A stretch of DNA of 64,000 bases from Clostridia bacterium (GCA_017431005.1 JAFRLY010000026.1:50214-114213); one strand, 5' to 3'; counted from the stretch's first letter, positions 46,065 through 55,603 are shown. Made by a program: numbers and translations. The notes: generated from the sequence alone by a model not told the origin.

Positions 46065-47675
46065 TCAGCGGCTCATGTAACGGTCATAAGCGCTCTGATA
46101 GGCTCCGATCACCTCGTCCACGCTCAGGGAACGCAGGGTTTCAACGAAGCTGTCCAGGTTCTCCAGGGGCTCCAGGCCCATGATGAACTTGACGGTCATT
46201 TCGTTGACATAGGTTTCGATGTCTCCGTAATAGTCGCCGTAAACTTCCTTCTCCTGCTCATTCAGGGTTACGCCGGCCGGGAAGGAATAGCTGTAATCGT
46301 TATTGGTATCCCAGACACGGCCGTTGGCGAAGACGGATTCGTCAAACTCACGGCCCAGGTTGGTTTCAAAGGGCCAGGAGATAATTGCCGCATAGGCGGA
46401 CATCATATGCGTTGAGGTTCCCAGATCGTTGTTCATGATCAGGTCGGTGAAGACCGGAACGCCGTCCACCAGTTCGTAGCTCTTGCCTTCCGTACCGTAG
46501 TTGCAGAGCATGAAGCCTTCGTCGGTATACAGCTGATCCAGCAGCTGCAGGGCCAGCTCGGGATGCTTGCAGGTGGTGGAGATGGCCGCGGCCTTGGCGA
46601 TGGAAGCGCCGCCCTTGATCTGACCGTAATGGAGCTGCTGGCCTTTCTCAAGCACCGGATAGGGTACGGGGACGAACTTGAAGTCCGGATCCACGGCCGC
46701 GCCGAGGCTGTTGATGTAATCCAGCACGCCGCCGTGCTCGCTGGTGGCCGCGCAGAGGTTGGAGCTCATCATCGCAATGCCGTCGTCAAAGGTGACGGTG
46801 GAGGTGAAGTCCGGATCGATCAGGCCTTCAGCATACCACTGAGCCATGAGGGCAACGTAGTCCCGGTAGCCTTCGGTCAGGGGACCATACTGAACCTTGC
46901 CGTCCTTGACGAAGAAGTTACCGCCCTGGGCCACGTCGGCCATGCCGAAATCAAAGGCAGCGTTCAGCGCGTTGTATTTGCTGATGCCGGTATAGGCCAG
47001 GCCGAAGCCACGGGTCATGCCCAGCTCGTTCTTTGCGCGGGTGAGGTATTCATGCCAGTCATCGAAGGTTACAGGCATTTCCATACCCAGCTTGTCCAGA
47101 ACGTCCTTGCGGATGATCAGACCGCACTGGGTTTCGCCTTCCTTGTCCATATAGGGCATCTGGCAGAAATAAGGCATCCGGCCGCTGTCGGTGACCGTGT
47201 TGATCTCCCGGTAGAGGCTTGCGTGACGGGCTTTTTCATAGTTCGGGGCATACTGCTCCACAAGATCCTTCAGATCGATGATGATGCCCTCATCGATGGC
47301 GGCGTCTCCGCCCTTGCTGTAGTTGTTGTCAAAGCCGATGATGATATCGGCGTATTTGCCGGAGGTCAGCATGAGCGAGAAATTGTTGGCATCCTCGCCG
47401 ATGGGCGGGACGATCATTTCAAGATGAATGCCGGTCTTTTCCTCCAGGATCTTCAGGATATCCAGATTCTGAATATCGCCGACGACATTGGTCACATCGT
47501 GCGAGGTGATGCCGCACCAGATGGTCAGGGTGACGGGTTCGTCGGTGAGATGCTGGATTTTGGTGCCGTCCGGGGAAGCATGATCAGCCAGGGTCGGCCA
47601 CTCGACGGATTCCGCACAGGCACAGCCCAGCAGAAGCAGGGCAGCCAGCAGAACAGACAGGAAACGTTTCAACAT
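46065..47675 (-). CDS. Extracellular solute-binding lipoprotein (carbohydrate ABC importer, family 1)
   Basis: A 536-residue binding protein, most like the large LipO/LplA group that pairs with LplB/YtcP permeases. The signal peptide ends in a lipobox, LLLLGC, with Cys18 as the lipid anchor. The mature part starts with TIWCGITSHDVTNVV and contains LEEKTGIHLE and SLMLTSGKYADIIIG, both typical. It lies 78 bases after the CocE-like gene on the same strand. No permease is on this strand; the matching permeases are probably those at 53726-55597. Likely ligand: an oligosaccharide or modified sugar. Confidence 0.9.
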   Translation of the reverse strand: MLKRFLSVLLAALLLLGCACAESVEWPTLADHASPDGTKIQHLTDEPVTLTIWCGITSHDVTNVVGDIQNLDILKILEEKTGIHLEMIVPPIGEDANNFSLMLTSGKYADIIIGFDNNYSKGGDAAIDEGIIIDLKDLVEQYAPNYEKARHASLYREINTVTDSGRMPYFCQMPYMDKEGETQCGLIIRKDVLDKLGMEMPVTFDDWHEYLTRAKNELGMTRGFGLAYTGISKYNALNAAFDFGMADVAQGGNFFVKDGKVQYGPLTEGYRDYVALMAQWYAEGLIDPDFTSTVTFDDGIAMMSSNLCAATSEHGGVLDYINSLGAAVDPDFKFVPVPYPVLEKGQQLHYGQIKGGASIAKAAAISTTCKHPELALQLLDQLYTDEGFMLCNYGTEGKSYELVDGVPVFTDLIMNNDLGTSTHMMSAYAAIISWPFETNLGREFDESVFANGRVWDTNNDYSYSFPAGVTLNEQEKEVYGDYYGDIETYVNEMTVKFIMGLEPLENLDSFVETLRSLSVDEVIGAYQSAYDRYMSR

Positions 47676-47753
47676 TTTGGATAACCCCTTTCATATTTTT
47701 TTGGCGATGCCACGCCATTAGAAACAGGATACAGGCCGTCATCCGGCACTTCC

Positions 47754-49424
47754 TCACGCGCCGCCGGAGCCGGACACGGGCAGATCGATCCGGAAAGCGG
47801 AACGGTCGGAAGCATACAGTGTGACGGTGGAATCAACCGCGTCCGGATCCGAGGCGGGACGCGCGCCGGTTCCGTGATTGACATCGTATTTCGGAAAAGC
47901 GCTACCGGCAAATTCCGCCACCAGACGGTGACCCGCGCGGAGGGTATAGCACACATGCCCCAGGAGAATCTCCGCGGAACGCTTCTCACCCGGAGAGAGA
48001 GGCCGGCGGTCCCAGCCCTGCGCATAGCCGGCGCGGACAGCGCCGTCGCAGAACCGGAACAGCTTTCCGCTTTCCGGAGGAGCTCCGGCGGAGCCGGGCG
48101 CCAGATCTCCGAGGGAAAGCATCACATCCGCATCCCGGACGTCAGCGGAGAAAAGGATGTCCGCCCGGACCAGCCCGCGGACAGGCAGATCCTCCGGCAG
48201 GGGATCAGTGATGAAAACGACGGTCCGCGGATCCGCCGGATCCGGCAGGGCGGACGCGCCGTAACCCCGGTAGGGCAGGGGATCGGCAGGAAAATGACGG
48301 AAGGAAACCGTCCCGGTGCCGGCTGACGGACGCACTGTCATATCGGCCGGAAAAAATCTCCGGCAGGCCGGGAAGGCCGGCCAGGCGCCGCCCGCAAAAC
48401 AGGGGCCGCCGGCAATGTCGTAATAGCGGACCGGCGGGAAGGACGGCGCGGGGCTGCCTTTCAGATGGTAATCAAACCAGGAAGCGATTTCCGCAGGCAG
48501 ATCCACGGCGGATTCGCCGTTTTCCAGCGCACTGTCCGGACGGGCGGGCGGCTCCCCGGGCTGCCAGGGAGCAATGAGCACCCGGCTGTCGACGCCGGCG
48601 CTGCGCTGGGTCATGCAGTGGTCGATGAGGGGCGTGCGGGAGGAATCATACCACCCGGCGACATAGAAGGCCGGGATTTTCATGGCGGAGAGGTCCGCAT
48701 CGCGCCCTTCCTTATGCAGAAGATCAAAATCGTCGAAGCCTTCCAGCAGGTGGCGCCGGTAGTCCTTCAGGAGCGGGAAGGGTGTGTCCCGCAGCGCAGG
48801 CATGGAATCCAGCGGCAGGCAGGACAGCTGGCTGCGGGGATAATCCCTGATCCATTCCAGCAGCTTCGGAAGCATCCGGGCCGTTGTTTCAGGATCATAG
48901 CGGCCGTCCCGCAGGCGGTTCAGCAGCCGGGACATGCACCAGCCGATATGGGAGGAAAAGAGAAAACCGCGGGTATCGCAGTCCCGGTTGATGGAGACGC
49001 TGGTCTGCATCGGGCAGACCGCCTTCAGATGCGGGGGATTTTCCAGAGCGGCCATGATCTGGAGGTATCCGGCGAAGTAGCTGCCGAACATGCCGACCGC
49101 TCCCGTGCACCAGGGCCGGGCTGCCAGCCATTCAACGGTGTCATAGCCGTCAGGCCCGTCGGCGGTGAAACGGTCAAATTCCCCGTCGGACTCACCCAAC
49201 CCCCGGACATCCTGGATAAAGACCGCGTAGCCTCTCCGGACATAAAAGGCCGGATCATACTGATAAAAGGCACGGCTCATATCCCGCTTGCGGAAAACGG
49301 AACGCAGCAGCAGCACCGGCCAGCGCCCCTCCCCGGCCGGACGGTACAGATCGCCCCGGAGGAGTGTGCCGTCGCGCATCGGCGTTTCCAGGTTATAGCA
49401 TACGACCATGCTTTCCGGGACCAT
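47754..49424 (-). CDS. CocE/NonD-type hydrolase homologue with disrupted nucleophile elbow
   Basis: A 556-residue protein of the X-Pro dipeptidyl-peptidase/CocE superfamily. It has an alpha/beta-hydrolase N-terminal half (YAVFIQDVRGLGESDGEF, VEWLAARPWCTGAVGMFG) and a C-terminal jelly-roll domain. At the nucleophile elbow its relative at 56785-58467 reads VGMFGLSYPGF, while this copy reads VGMFGSYFAGY. Tyr116 thus stands at the Ser position and Ser115 is one place early. Activity is doubtful, or the active site has shifted. Its ATG overlaps the upstream esterase stop by one base (TGATG), so translation is coupled. Confidence 0.82.
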   Translation of the reverse strand: MVPESMVVCYNLETPMRDGTLLRGDLYRPAGEGRWPVLLLRSVFRKRDMSRAFYQYDPAFYVRRGYAVFIQDVRGLGESDGEFDRFTADGPDGYDTVEWLAARPWCTGAVGMFGSYFAGYLQIMAALENPPHLKAVCPMQTSVSINRDCDTRGFLFSSHIGWCMSRLLNRLRDGRYDPETTARMLPKLLEWIRDYPRSQLSCLPLDSMPALRDTPFPLLKDYRRHLLEGFDDFDLLHKEGRDADLSAMKIPAFYVAGWYDSSRTPLIDHCMTQRSAGVDSRVLIAPWQPGEPPARPDSALENGESAVDLPAEIASWFDYHLKGSPAPSFPPVRYYDIAGGPCFAGGAWPAFPACRRFFPADMTVRPSAGTGTVSFRHFPADPLPYRGYGASALPDPADPRTVVFITDPLPEDLPVRGLVRADILFSADVRDADVMLSLGDLAPGSAGAPPESGKLFRFCDGAVRAGYAQGWDRRPLSPGEKRSAEILLGHVCYTLRAGHRLVAEFAGSAFPKYDVNHGTGARPASDPDAVDSTVTLYASDRSAFRIDLPVSGSGGA

Positions 49425-50236
49425 CAGAACACCTCATTTTCCCGGGGCCGGATCGGAAGCCACTGGATGAAGACCTCCAGCCAGCGGTCCCAGAAATCGA
49501 AATAGTGGATGCCGTCACTGTTGAAGAAGACCACGTCAAACGGATTCGGAAGCGTGGTGAAATAGCGCAGGTCCTCCTTCTCCGCGTTGTAGCAGCCGTC
49601 CTGACGGCCGCAGCACGCGAAGATCTTCGGCAGAGGCTTTCCGCTTTCGGATGCCAGCCGGGCCAGATACCGGTTGTCGTTGTCGGTATCATGGCACTTG
49701 CTCAGATCTCCGTCATCGACACCGAAGACCTGCCAGCGGATGAAATTCAGGGGATGACGCCGGCCGCCGGGAATCATGGGGCCGATCATATCGATAAAGT
49801 TCGCGCTGGAGAAGATGCCCATGGCGGCATATTTCTCCGGCTTCGTAAAGCCGAGCTTCATGGTGCCGTGGCCGCCCATGCTCATGCCGCCGACGAAATT
49901 GTCCTCCCGCAGGGGAGAAACCGGCATCTGGGAATAAATCATCCGCGGCAGCTCCTCGGTGACGTAGTCAAAATAACGGCCGCCGTCGGTATTGGCGTAA
50001 AAGCTGGTTTCCACGGAGGGCATAACCACAGCCAGGCCGCGCTGCTGCGCGTAACGCTCAACAGCGGTAAAGCGCTGCCACATGGAGCAGTCGTCAGTCG
50101 CGCCGTGCAGCAGCCAGAGCACGGGATACTTTCCGTTGTCCAAACGGCGTTTGTCAGATTTTTCGGGCAGAATGACATTGACGGGAACCATGCGGGTCAG
50201 ACAGTCCGAATGCAGATCCATTCTGATCAGGGCCAT
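49424..50236 (-). CDS. Alpha/beta-hydrolase esterase (esterase D / tributyrin-esterase-like)
   Basis: A 270-residue serine esterase. The nucleophile Ser119 is in GGMSMGGHG, LLHGATDDCSMW forms the oxyanion-side block, and the C-terminal HYFDFWDRWLEVF carries the likely catalytic His. The ATG at 50236 follows GGAGGTG; a longer frame to 50287 overlaps the upstream gene. It is a paralogue of the next gene upstream, five bases away. No signal peptide. Such enzymes remove acetyl, feruloyl or other acyl groups from sugars; the exact substrate is unknown. Confidence 0.85.
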   Translation of the reverse strand: MALIRMDLHSDCLTRMVPVNVILPEKSDKRRLDNGKYPVLWLLHGATDDCSMWQRFTAVERYAQQRGLAVVMPSVETSFYANTDGGRYFDYVTEELPRMIYSQMPVSPLREDNFVGGMSMGGHGTMKLGFTKPEKYAAMGIFSSANFIDMIGPMIPGGRRHPLNFIRWQVFGVDDGDLSKCHDTDNDNRYLARLASESGKPLPKIFACCGRQDGCYNAEKEDLRYFTTLPNPFDVVFFNSDGIHYFDFWDRWLEVFIQWLPIRPRENEVF

Positions 50237-50241
50237 ATTTT

Positions 50242-51051
50242 TCACCTCCGATCCTTCATAACCGTGTCCAGAAAGACGCTGATCCATTTGTCGCGGAACG
50301 CGTCGCTGTGGCCGCCGGGCTCCGTATGGAACTCGTAGCGGAAGGGATTGCCCGGGAAGCTTTCAAAGAATTCCTTCAGGCCCAGACCCACAGGATAAGC
50401 GTGATCCTGCATGCCCACGGCATGGAACACCCGGGGTACCGGCTTTCCTTCCTCGATGATCCGGCGGGCGTTGAGCAGCACGTCATGCTCAGGATTGCCG
50501 GCAAGATCTCCGGTGTCCTCAACACCGAAATTGACCATGTTGACGCTCATTTTTCCGGGACCGCCGGGAGCGGAGGGCCCGCCGGCTGACTTCGGACGCA
50601 GATGCTCCAGGGGAATGATGGAGCTGGCGGAGATGACGCCGATGGTGCCGTACTGCTCCGGGCAGCGCATGCCCAGGGAAATGGCGCCGCTGCCGCCCAG
50701 GGAGAAGCCCGCGATATACTGATCCTCCCGCGCAGTGGAAAGCCGCGGGAACATGTGACGGACAATCTGCGGAAGCTCCTGCGTCAGGAAATCAAAGTAA
50801 TCGGCGCCCCAGTACATGTTGCAGTAGCGGCTGTATCCGGCGTGGGGCATGACGACGGCGATCTGGTGCTTGTCCGCATAATCGCGGATCCGGGTATGAT
50901 GCACCCAGTCGTTCTCGTTCCCGCCGCCGCCGTGGAGGAGCCAGAGCACCGGGAAGTCGCCTTCCGTACGGTCATCCGGCAGAATCACGTTCATGGAGTC
51001 GTGCAGAAGCAGGATCTCCGAACGGAAATTGATCTGCAGCAAACTGTTCAT
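50242..51051 (-). CDS. Alpha/beta-hydrolase esterase, paralogue of the downstream gene
   Basis: A 269-residue esterase with the elbow GFSLGG (Ser117), LLHGGGGNENDW near residues 38-49, and a C-terminal EFHTEPGGHSDAFRDKWI whose His fits the catalytic triad. It shares layout and about the same length with the next gene, pointing to duplication followed by specialisation. It heads the leftward operon of two esterases, a CocE-like protein and a sugar-binding lipoprotein, under a promoter at 51146-51175. Confidence 0.85.
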   Translation of the reverse strand: MNSLLQINFRSEILLLHDSMNVILPDDRTEGDFPVLWLLHGGGGNENDWVHHTRIRDYADKHQIAVVMPHAGYSRYCNMYWGADYFDFLTQELPQIVRHMFPRLSTAREDQYIAGFSLGGSGAISLGMRCPEQYGTIGVISASSIIPLEHLRPKSAGGPSAPGGPGKMSVNMVNFGVEDTGDLAGNPEHDVLLNARRIIEEGKPVPRVFHAVGMQDHAYPVGLGLKEFFESFPGNPFRYEFHTEPGGHSDAFRDKWISVFLDTVMKDRR

Positions 51052-51138
51052 TTTTCCGAATCACTCCCTCTGATATGATATTCAGTTGACATTCAGACAG
51101 CGGTTCCCAGGCATGCTTCGGTTTTATGCCTTTCCTGT

Positions 51139-51158
51139 TGTCCCAAGTATACGGGACA
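51139..51158. promoter_or_regulatory. Operator-like palindrome over the esterase -10 box
   Basis: TGTCCC (51139-51144) and GGGACA (51153-51158) are inverted repeats spaced by eight bases. The spacer contains the -10 box of the leftward promoter, so protein bound here would block transcription. The binding protein is not known; the AraC-type regulator nearby is one candidate. Confidence 0.5.
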
Positions 51159-51175
51159 GGCCTCCGGAGCGTCAA
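51146..51175 (-). promoter_or_regulatory. Promoter of the esterase/CocE/lipoprotein operon
   Basis: On the minus strand TTGACG (51175-51170) and TATACT (51151-51146) are 18 bp apart. The leader to the ATG at 51051 is about 90 bases. The rest of the 358-base divergent gap up to 51409 holds only the regulator promoter and no small gene that I could see. Confidence 0.65.
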
Positions 51176-51324
51176 GGCGCAGGTTTTCTTCCGGGAATTC
51201 TCCATTTTTTCCGGCCGGCGGAACGCGCAGTAAAAAACGGACACCGGGCGGATAAAAAACGGAATATTACAGATGAAACCGCAGGGAAATCAACACGGGG
51301 AGAGGGAATAAAGCGACAGCTTGA

Positions 51325-51354
51325 TTGACAAAAAGGGTGAAGTGAGCATAGAAT
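51325..51354 (+). promoter_or_regulatory. Promoter of the AraC-type regulator
   Basis: TTGACA (51325-51330) and TAGAAT (51349-51354) are 18 bp apart, about 55 bases before the ATG at 51410. Confidence 0.65.
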
Positions 51355-51409
51355 AGGACATCAAAAACGGAGCCCGACGGACTCCGGCACAGCAGGGATA
51401 TTGTATTCA

Positions 51410-53626
51410 ATGAAACATCATCTTCTGAAATCCAGAACATTCCGGGTCTGGATTGCGTGTTATCTTATTGTGCTGCTGATTCCGCTGGCATTCAGCGGCC
51501 TGCTGCAGGCGGAGACATCCAGGACGCTGCGGGGACGGGCCATGGAGGACGGCAGCCATTCGCTGAATCTGCTTTCCGGCATCACGGATGAACGGCTGAC
51601 AGGGGTCATCAACCAGGCCAACACAATCTGCACAGCGTCGGATATTATCAAGCTGCGCTTTATTTCCCTGCCTTTCGACGCTTCAAAATATTATGAGGTG
51701 CATCAGCGTGCGTCCTTCCTGGCCAATTTCACGGCACAGAGCGACCTGGTGAGCGGGTGCTATCTGTACTGTGACAACCTGGAGAGCATTCTTGACGCGC
51801 ATCATATCTATACACGGGACAACCAGTACAGCCGCATTGTGACACAGGTGCTCGGCCTGCAGGAACCGGCTTTTGAGGAGCTGGTTCATCAGCGGCACAC
51901 CCTTGACTTCCGGCTGACAGGGGGAGGAGAAAAACTGCTGCTTGTGAAGAGCATCTCCTCCGGAATCCGGAACAACCGCCCGCAGCTGACCCTGATCATG
52001 GTGCTGGATACGGCTCAGCTGAAGGATCTTTTTCAGATGGCCGGGGAGAACTGGCAGGGGCAGGCGCTGATGCTTCTGCCTGAGGAGGCGCTGACGGCGG
52101 AGGGAAGCACGTGGATTTCAGCGGCGTCCCGCCTGGTGCCGGAAGCGGACAGCGTTACGGTCAGGCAGGTAAGCACCGCGGCGGAAGGCGTGGAATACGC
52201 ACTGATCATTCCGCAGGAGCGGCTGCTGGCGGACGCGAACAGCAACCTGAGGCTGTTCCTGTTTTTCTCCGCGGCGGTGCTGCTGACCGGCAGCACGGCA
52301 GCATTCCTGCTGGCAAAGCGGAATTATAAGCCGGTCCGGGAACTGAGCCGGGCCATTCAGGCGGAAGAGGAAGAAAGCGGCGCTTTTTCCGCGATTTCCC
52401 GGCGGGTCGGGGAGATGCGGGCGGAAATGGCCAGGCTTTCAATGATTGAGGACCGTCAGATTTTTGAAGCGGTGCTGAGCGGCAAGCTTTCCCGGATTGA
52501 CAGGGAACAGATCCGGATGACGGAAGGCCAGTTTGAAGGGGACCTGTTTATTGCCGCGCTGCTGGAGCCGGAGCGGGAGGACGCGGAACCGCCGGACGAG
52601 GAAGCCTTCCTGAGGGAAATGAGAAAGCAGCTGGACGAGGAAGGAAGCGCCTGCAGGACCATTGTCCGCCCCTACGGGGACGGATACGCGGCTGTGCTGG
52701 GATTTGCCGGCGGCGTAAGCCGGTATGACGCCCAGCTGTACGCGCAGAAGCTGATGAAAACCGTGCTGTCCAGGGATACGGCTTTTCCGGCGCTGTCCGG
52801 CTATCTGGGCAACGCGCATGAGGGGCTGGAGGGAATCGGAAAAAGCTGCGGGGAGGCCGCCATGGCCCGGGAATACGCCAATTTTGTATCCCGGACGGGA
52901 CGGCAGGTTGTGCTGTTTGACGAAACGATGGTTTCCAGCGGCATTTCCTGGCAGGATTATGATATTGTGGACGCTGAACGCCGGTTTGTGGCAATGATGC
53001 TGGCCGGGGATTACAGCGGAGGGGAACAGCTGCTGCACGAGATCCTTTCTTATTATACGGGGCAGGAGGGACTGTCCCTGCGGGTGATGCAGACACGGAT
53101 GTACGGCGTGATCAACATGATGATGAACGTGCTGCATGAGGTGGAGCCGGAAATCGGGACCGGAGACGACAGCCTGGAGGATCCGCTGGAGCTGCTGCTG
53201 CATGCCCGGACCATGCAGGAGCTGGAGGACGTGGTGAGCCGGATTATCCGGCAGCTGCGCTCCCGGCATGAGGAAACGCAGGATCAGCTGAGCACGAGAC
53301 TGGAGGACGTGATCCGCTTTATCCACGCGAATTACGGGGATGAGAACCTGAGCGTGCAGATGCTGGCGGACCGGTTCGGGCTCTCGCTGCCATACCTGTC
53401 CCGGGAATTCAAGAACAGCCGGGGGATCGGAGTGCTGAACTATATCAACAGATACCGGATCGAGAAGGCAAAGGAAATTCTGACGCGGGACGAAAGCATC
53501 ACACTGTCCGAAACCGCGCGGCAGGTCGGGTACAGCAGCAGCCAGACGCTGATCCGTATTTTCAAGCGCTACGAAGGGATGACACCCGGGCAGTTCCGGG
53601 ACGGAGCAAAAAATATACATGGATGA
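51410..53626 (+). CDS. Membrane-bound AraC-family transcriptional regulator
   Basis: A 738-residue sensor-regulator. Two membrane helices (about 11-32 and 279-302) bracket an extracytoplasmic sensing domain. A linker of about 320 residues follows, then a C-terminal AraC-type double helix-turn-helix (about 635-735) with LSVQMLADRFGLSLPYLSREFKNSRGIG and TLSETARQVGYSSSQTLIRIFKRYEGMTPGQF. The ATG at 51410 is better placed after AGCAGGGA than the TTG at 51401. Similar proteins control LplB/YtcP-type sugar importers next to them, which is the case here. It may also control the divergent esterase operon. Confidence 0.88.
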   Translation: MKHHLLKSRTFRVWIACYLIVLLIPLAFSGLLQAETSRTLRGRAMEDGSHSLNLLSGITDERLTGVINQANTICTASDIIKLRFISLPFDASKYYEVHQRASFLANFTAQSDLVSGCYLYCDNLESILDAHHIYTRDNQYSRIVTQVLGLQEPAFEELVHQRHTLDFRLTGGGEKLLLVKSISSGIRNNRPQLTLIMVLDTAQLKDLFQMAGENWQGQALMLLPEEALTAEGSTWISAASRLVPEADSVTVRQVSTAAEGVEYALIIPQERLLADANSNLRLFLFFSAAVLLTGSTAAFLLAKRNYKPVRELSRAIQAEEEESGAFSAISRRVGEMRAEMARLSMIEDRQIFEAVLSGKLSRIDREQIRMTEGQFEGDLFIAALLEPEREDAEPPDEEAFLREMRKQLDEEGSACRTIVRPYGDGYAAVLGFAGGVSRYDAQLYAQKLMKTVLSRDTAFPALSGYLGNAHEGLEGIGKSCGEAAMAREYANFVSRTGRQVVLFDETMVSSGISWQDYDIVDAERRFVAMMLAGDYSGGEQLLHEILSYYTGQEGLSLRVMQTRMYGVINMMMNVLHEVEPEIGTGDDSLEDPLELLLHARTMQELEDVVSRIIRQLRSRHEETQDQLSTRLEDVIRFIHANYGDENLSVQMLADRFGLSLPYLSREFKNSRGIGVLNYINRYRIEKAKEILTRDESITLSETARQVGYSSSQTLIRIFKRYEGMTPGQFRDGAKNIHG

Positions 53627-53661
53627 ATCAAAAAGAAGCCGTTTACGGCTTCTTTTTGATT
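53626..53661 (+). terminator. Long hairpin terminator after the AraC gene
   Basis: The arms 53626-53641 and 53646-53661 form a perfect 16-bp stem with a TTTA loop; the right arm contains CTTTTT. The stem starts at the last base of the regulator stop codon. It should lower read-through from the regulator into the permease genes. Confidence 0.85.
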
Positions 53662-53725
53662 GTGTATGATCAGAACAACGAAAAACATAAAAACGCCGTG
53701 ATGCAGGAAGGCTTTTTTGGAGCGT

Positions 53726-54691
53726 ATGCCGCGGCGGAACAGGGGGGCGGAATTCCGGATGACGTCCATAGCGAAAGGCGGAAGGCGCCGGAGCCGGCTG
53801 CTGCTGAATTACCGGCAGAACCGGCTGCTTTACTGGATGCTGCTGCCGTCGGTGATTTATGTGCTTATCTTCAATTACCTGCCCATGGCGGGCCTGGCCA
53901 TGGCGTTCCAGGATTATTCGCTGACCAGGGGTATTTTCGGCAGCAAATGGGTCGGACTGAAGAATTTCCGGGACTTTTTCACCGGCATCTATTTTACCCG
54001 GACGCTGAGCAACACGCTGATTCTGAGCCTGCTGGACCTCCTGATCTGCTTTCCGGCGCCGATTGTTCTGGCCCTGATGCTCAATGAGGTGCAGGCGCTG
54101 CGCTATAAAAAGGTGATCCAGACGGTGAGCTATATCCCGCATTTTATCTCCATGGTCGTGGCGGCGGGGCTGATCAAAGAGTTCACCAATTCCACGGGCG
54201 TGATTGCCAACCTGGTCACGGCGCTGGGCGGCACGCCGAAAAGCTATATCTCCCTGCCGCAGTATTTCCGTTCCATCTTTACGGTTTCCCAGGTCTGGCA
54301 GACCATCGGCTTCAACAGCATCATCTTCCTGGCCGCGCTCAGCGGAATCGATCAGGAGCTCTATGACGCGGCCAGAATCGACGGAGCCAGCCGGCCGCAG
54401 CAGCTGTGGCATGTGACGCTGCCGGGAATCGCCTCCACCATCATTATTATGCTGATCCTGCGCTGCGGCGCCATCATGAACGTCAATTTTGAGAAGGTGC
54501 TGCTGCTGTATTCCCCCTCAACCTATGAAACGGCGGATGTGATCAGCACCTACGTTTACCGGATCGGCATCGTCAAGCAGAAGATCGGCTACAGCACGGC
54601 CGTGGGCCTGTTCAACTCCGTGGTCAGCCTGGCGCTGGTGCTGACGGCGAACAAGCTGAGCAGGACCTATACGGACAGCAGCATGTTCTGA
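53726..54691 (+). CDS. Sugar ABC transporter permease (LplB type)
   Basis: A permease of about 320 residues with six membrane helices. The opening helix LLYWMLLPSVIYVLIFNYLPMAGLAMAFQDYS is characteristic of LplB-like importers. The EAA loop reads LYDAARIDGASRPQQLWHVTLPG. The start is uncertain: TTG 53717 (after AGGAAGG), ATG 53726 and ATG 53759 are all in frame. It pairs with the next permease. Its binding protein is probably the lipoprotein at 46065-47675, and its ATPase is not in the window; such systems often share one multitask ATPase. Confidence 0.9.
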   Translation: MPRRNRGAEFRMTSIAKGGRRRSRLLLNYRQNRLLYWMLLPSVIYVLIFNYLPMAGLAMAFQDYSLTRGIFGSKWVGLKNFRDFFTGIYFTRTLSNTLILSLLDLLICFPAPIVLALMLNEVQALRYKKVIQTVSYIPHFISMVVAAGLIKEFTNSTGVIANLVTALGGTPKSYISLPQYFRSIFTVSQVWQTIGFNSIIFLAALSGIDQELYDAARIDGASRPQQLWHVTLPGIASTIIIMLILRCGAIMNVNFEKVLLLYSPSTYETADVISTYVYRIGIVKQKIGYSTAVGLFNSVVSLALVLTANKLSRTYTDSSMF

Positions 54692-54703
54692 GGAGGAAAG
54701 AAA

Positions 54704-55597
54704 ATGAAGAGCGGAAACAAAATCAGGGACGGCGCTTCCCGCCGCATATTCCTGGCGGTGAACGCCTTCCTGCTGGGCGTGATCGGCTTCTGCTGCCTGG
54801 CTCCGATGTGGCACGTTTTCTGCTGCTCAATCTCCAATCCGGGCGAGCTGGCCAGAAGCGGCGGATTCCATCTGATACCGATCGCGCCTTTCTCCTTTGA
54901 CGGTTATCGGGCGGTTTTCGGATACCGGAATATCCTGACCGGATACCTGAACACGATCTTCTATGTGGTCTTCGGCGTGGCGCTGAACCTGCTGCTGACA
55001 GTTCCCTGCGCCTACGTGCTGTCGCGCAAACGGTTTCTGCCGGCGAACGCGGTCATGATGTTCATGGTTTTTACGATGCTCTTCAGCGGCGGCCTGATTC
55101 CCACCTATCTTGTATTCGTAAAGCTGGGCCTGATTGACACCCGGCTTTCCATTCTGCTGTGCACGGCCTTCAGCACCTTCAACATGGTGATCCTGCGGAC
55201 CGGCTTTCTCGCTGTTCCGGACGCGCTGGAGGAATCCGCGCGGCTGGACGGGGCCAATGATCTGCAGATTCTGGTCCGGATTATCCTGCCGCTGAGCAAG
55301 GCCAGTGTCGCGGTCATCACCCTGTTTGTAGCCGTCGGCATCTGGAACAGCTGGTTCACTTCGGCCATCTATCTGCTGGACAGGGGAAAATGGCCGATCC
55401 AGCTGTTCCTGCGGGAGGTACTGATCAATAACAGCCAGAAGAGCCTGGAGGCAGGCGTCAAGGCCTCGGCCGAGTCGCTGGCGACGCTGGTGAAATACGC
55501 GATCACCATTGTGGCGACGCTGCCGATCCTGTGCATCTATCCGTTCGTGCAGCGGCATTTTGTGAAGGGCGTCATGATCGGCTCGGTCAAGGGGTAA
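54704..55597 (+). CDS. Sugar ABC transporter permease (YtcP type)
   Basis: A 297-residue permease with six membrane helices. Typical segments are FLLGVIGFCCLAPMWHVFCCS, MVFTMLFSGGLIPTYLVFVKLGLIDTR and the EAA loop EESARLDGANDLQILVRIILPLSKA. It ends KGVMIGSVKG, the usual end of this group. It starts 12 bases after the first permease behind GGAGGAAAG. The two likely form the membrane channel of an oligosaccharide importer. Confidence 0.92.
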   Translation: MKSGNKIRDGASRRIFLAVNAFLLGVIGFCCLAPMWHVFCCSISNPGELARSGGFHLIPIAPFSFDGYRAVFGYRNILTGYLNTIFYVVFGVALNLLLTVPCAYVLSRKRFLPANAVMMFMVFTMLFSGGLIPTYLVFVKLGLIDTRLSILLCTAFSTFNMVILRTGFLAVPDALEESARLDGANDLQILVRIILPLSKASVAVITLFVAVGIWNSWFTSAIYLLDRGKWPIQLFLREVLINNSQKSLEAGVKASAESLATLVKYAITIVATLPILCIYPFVQRHFVKGVMIGSVKG

Positions 55598-55603
55598 GCG
55601 GAA

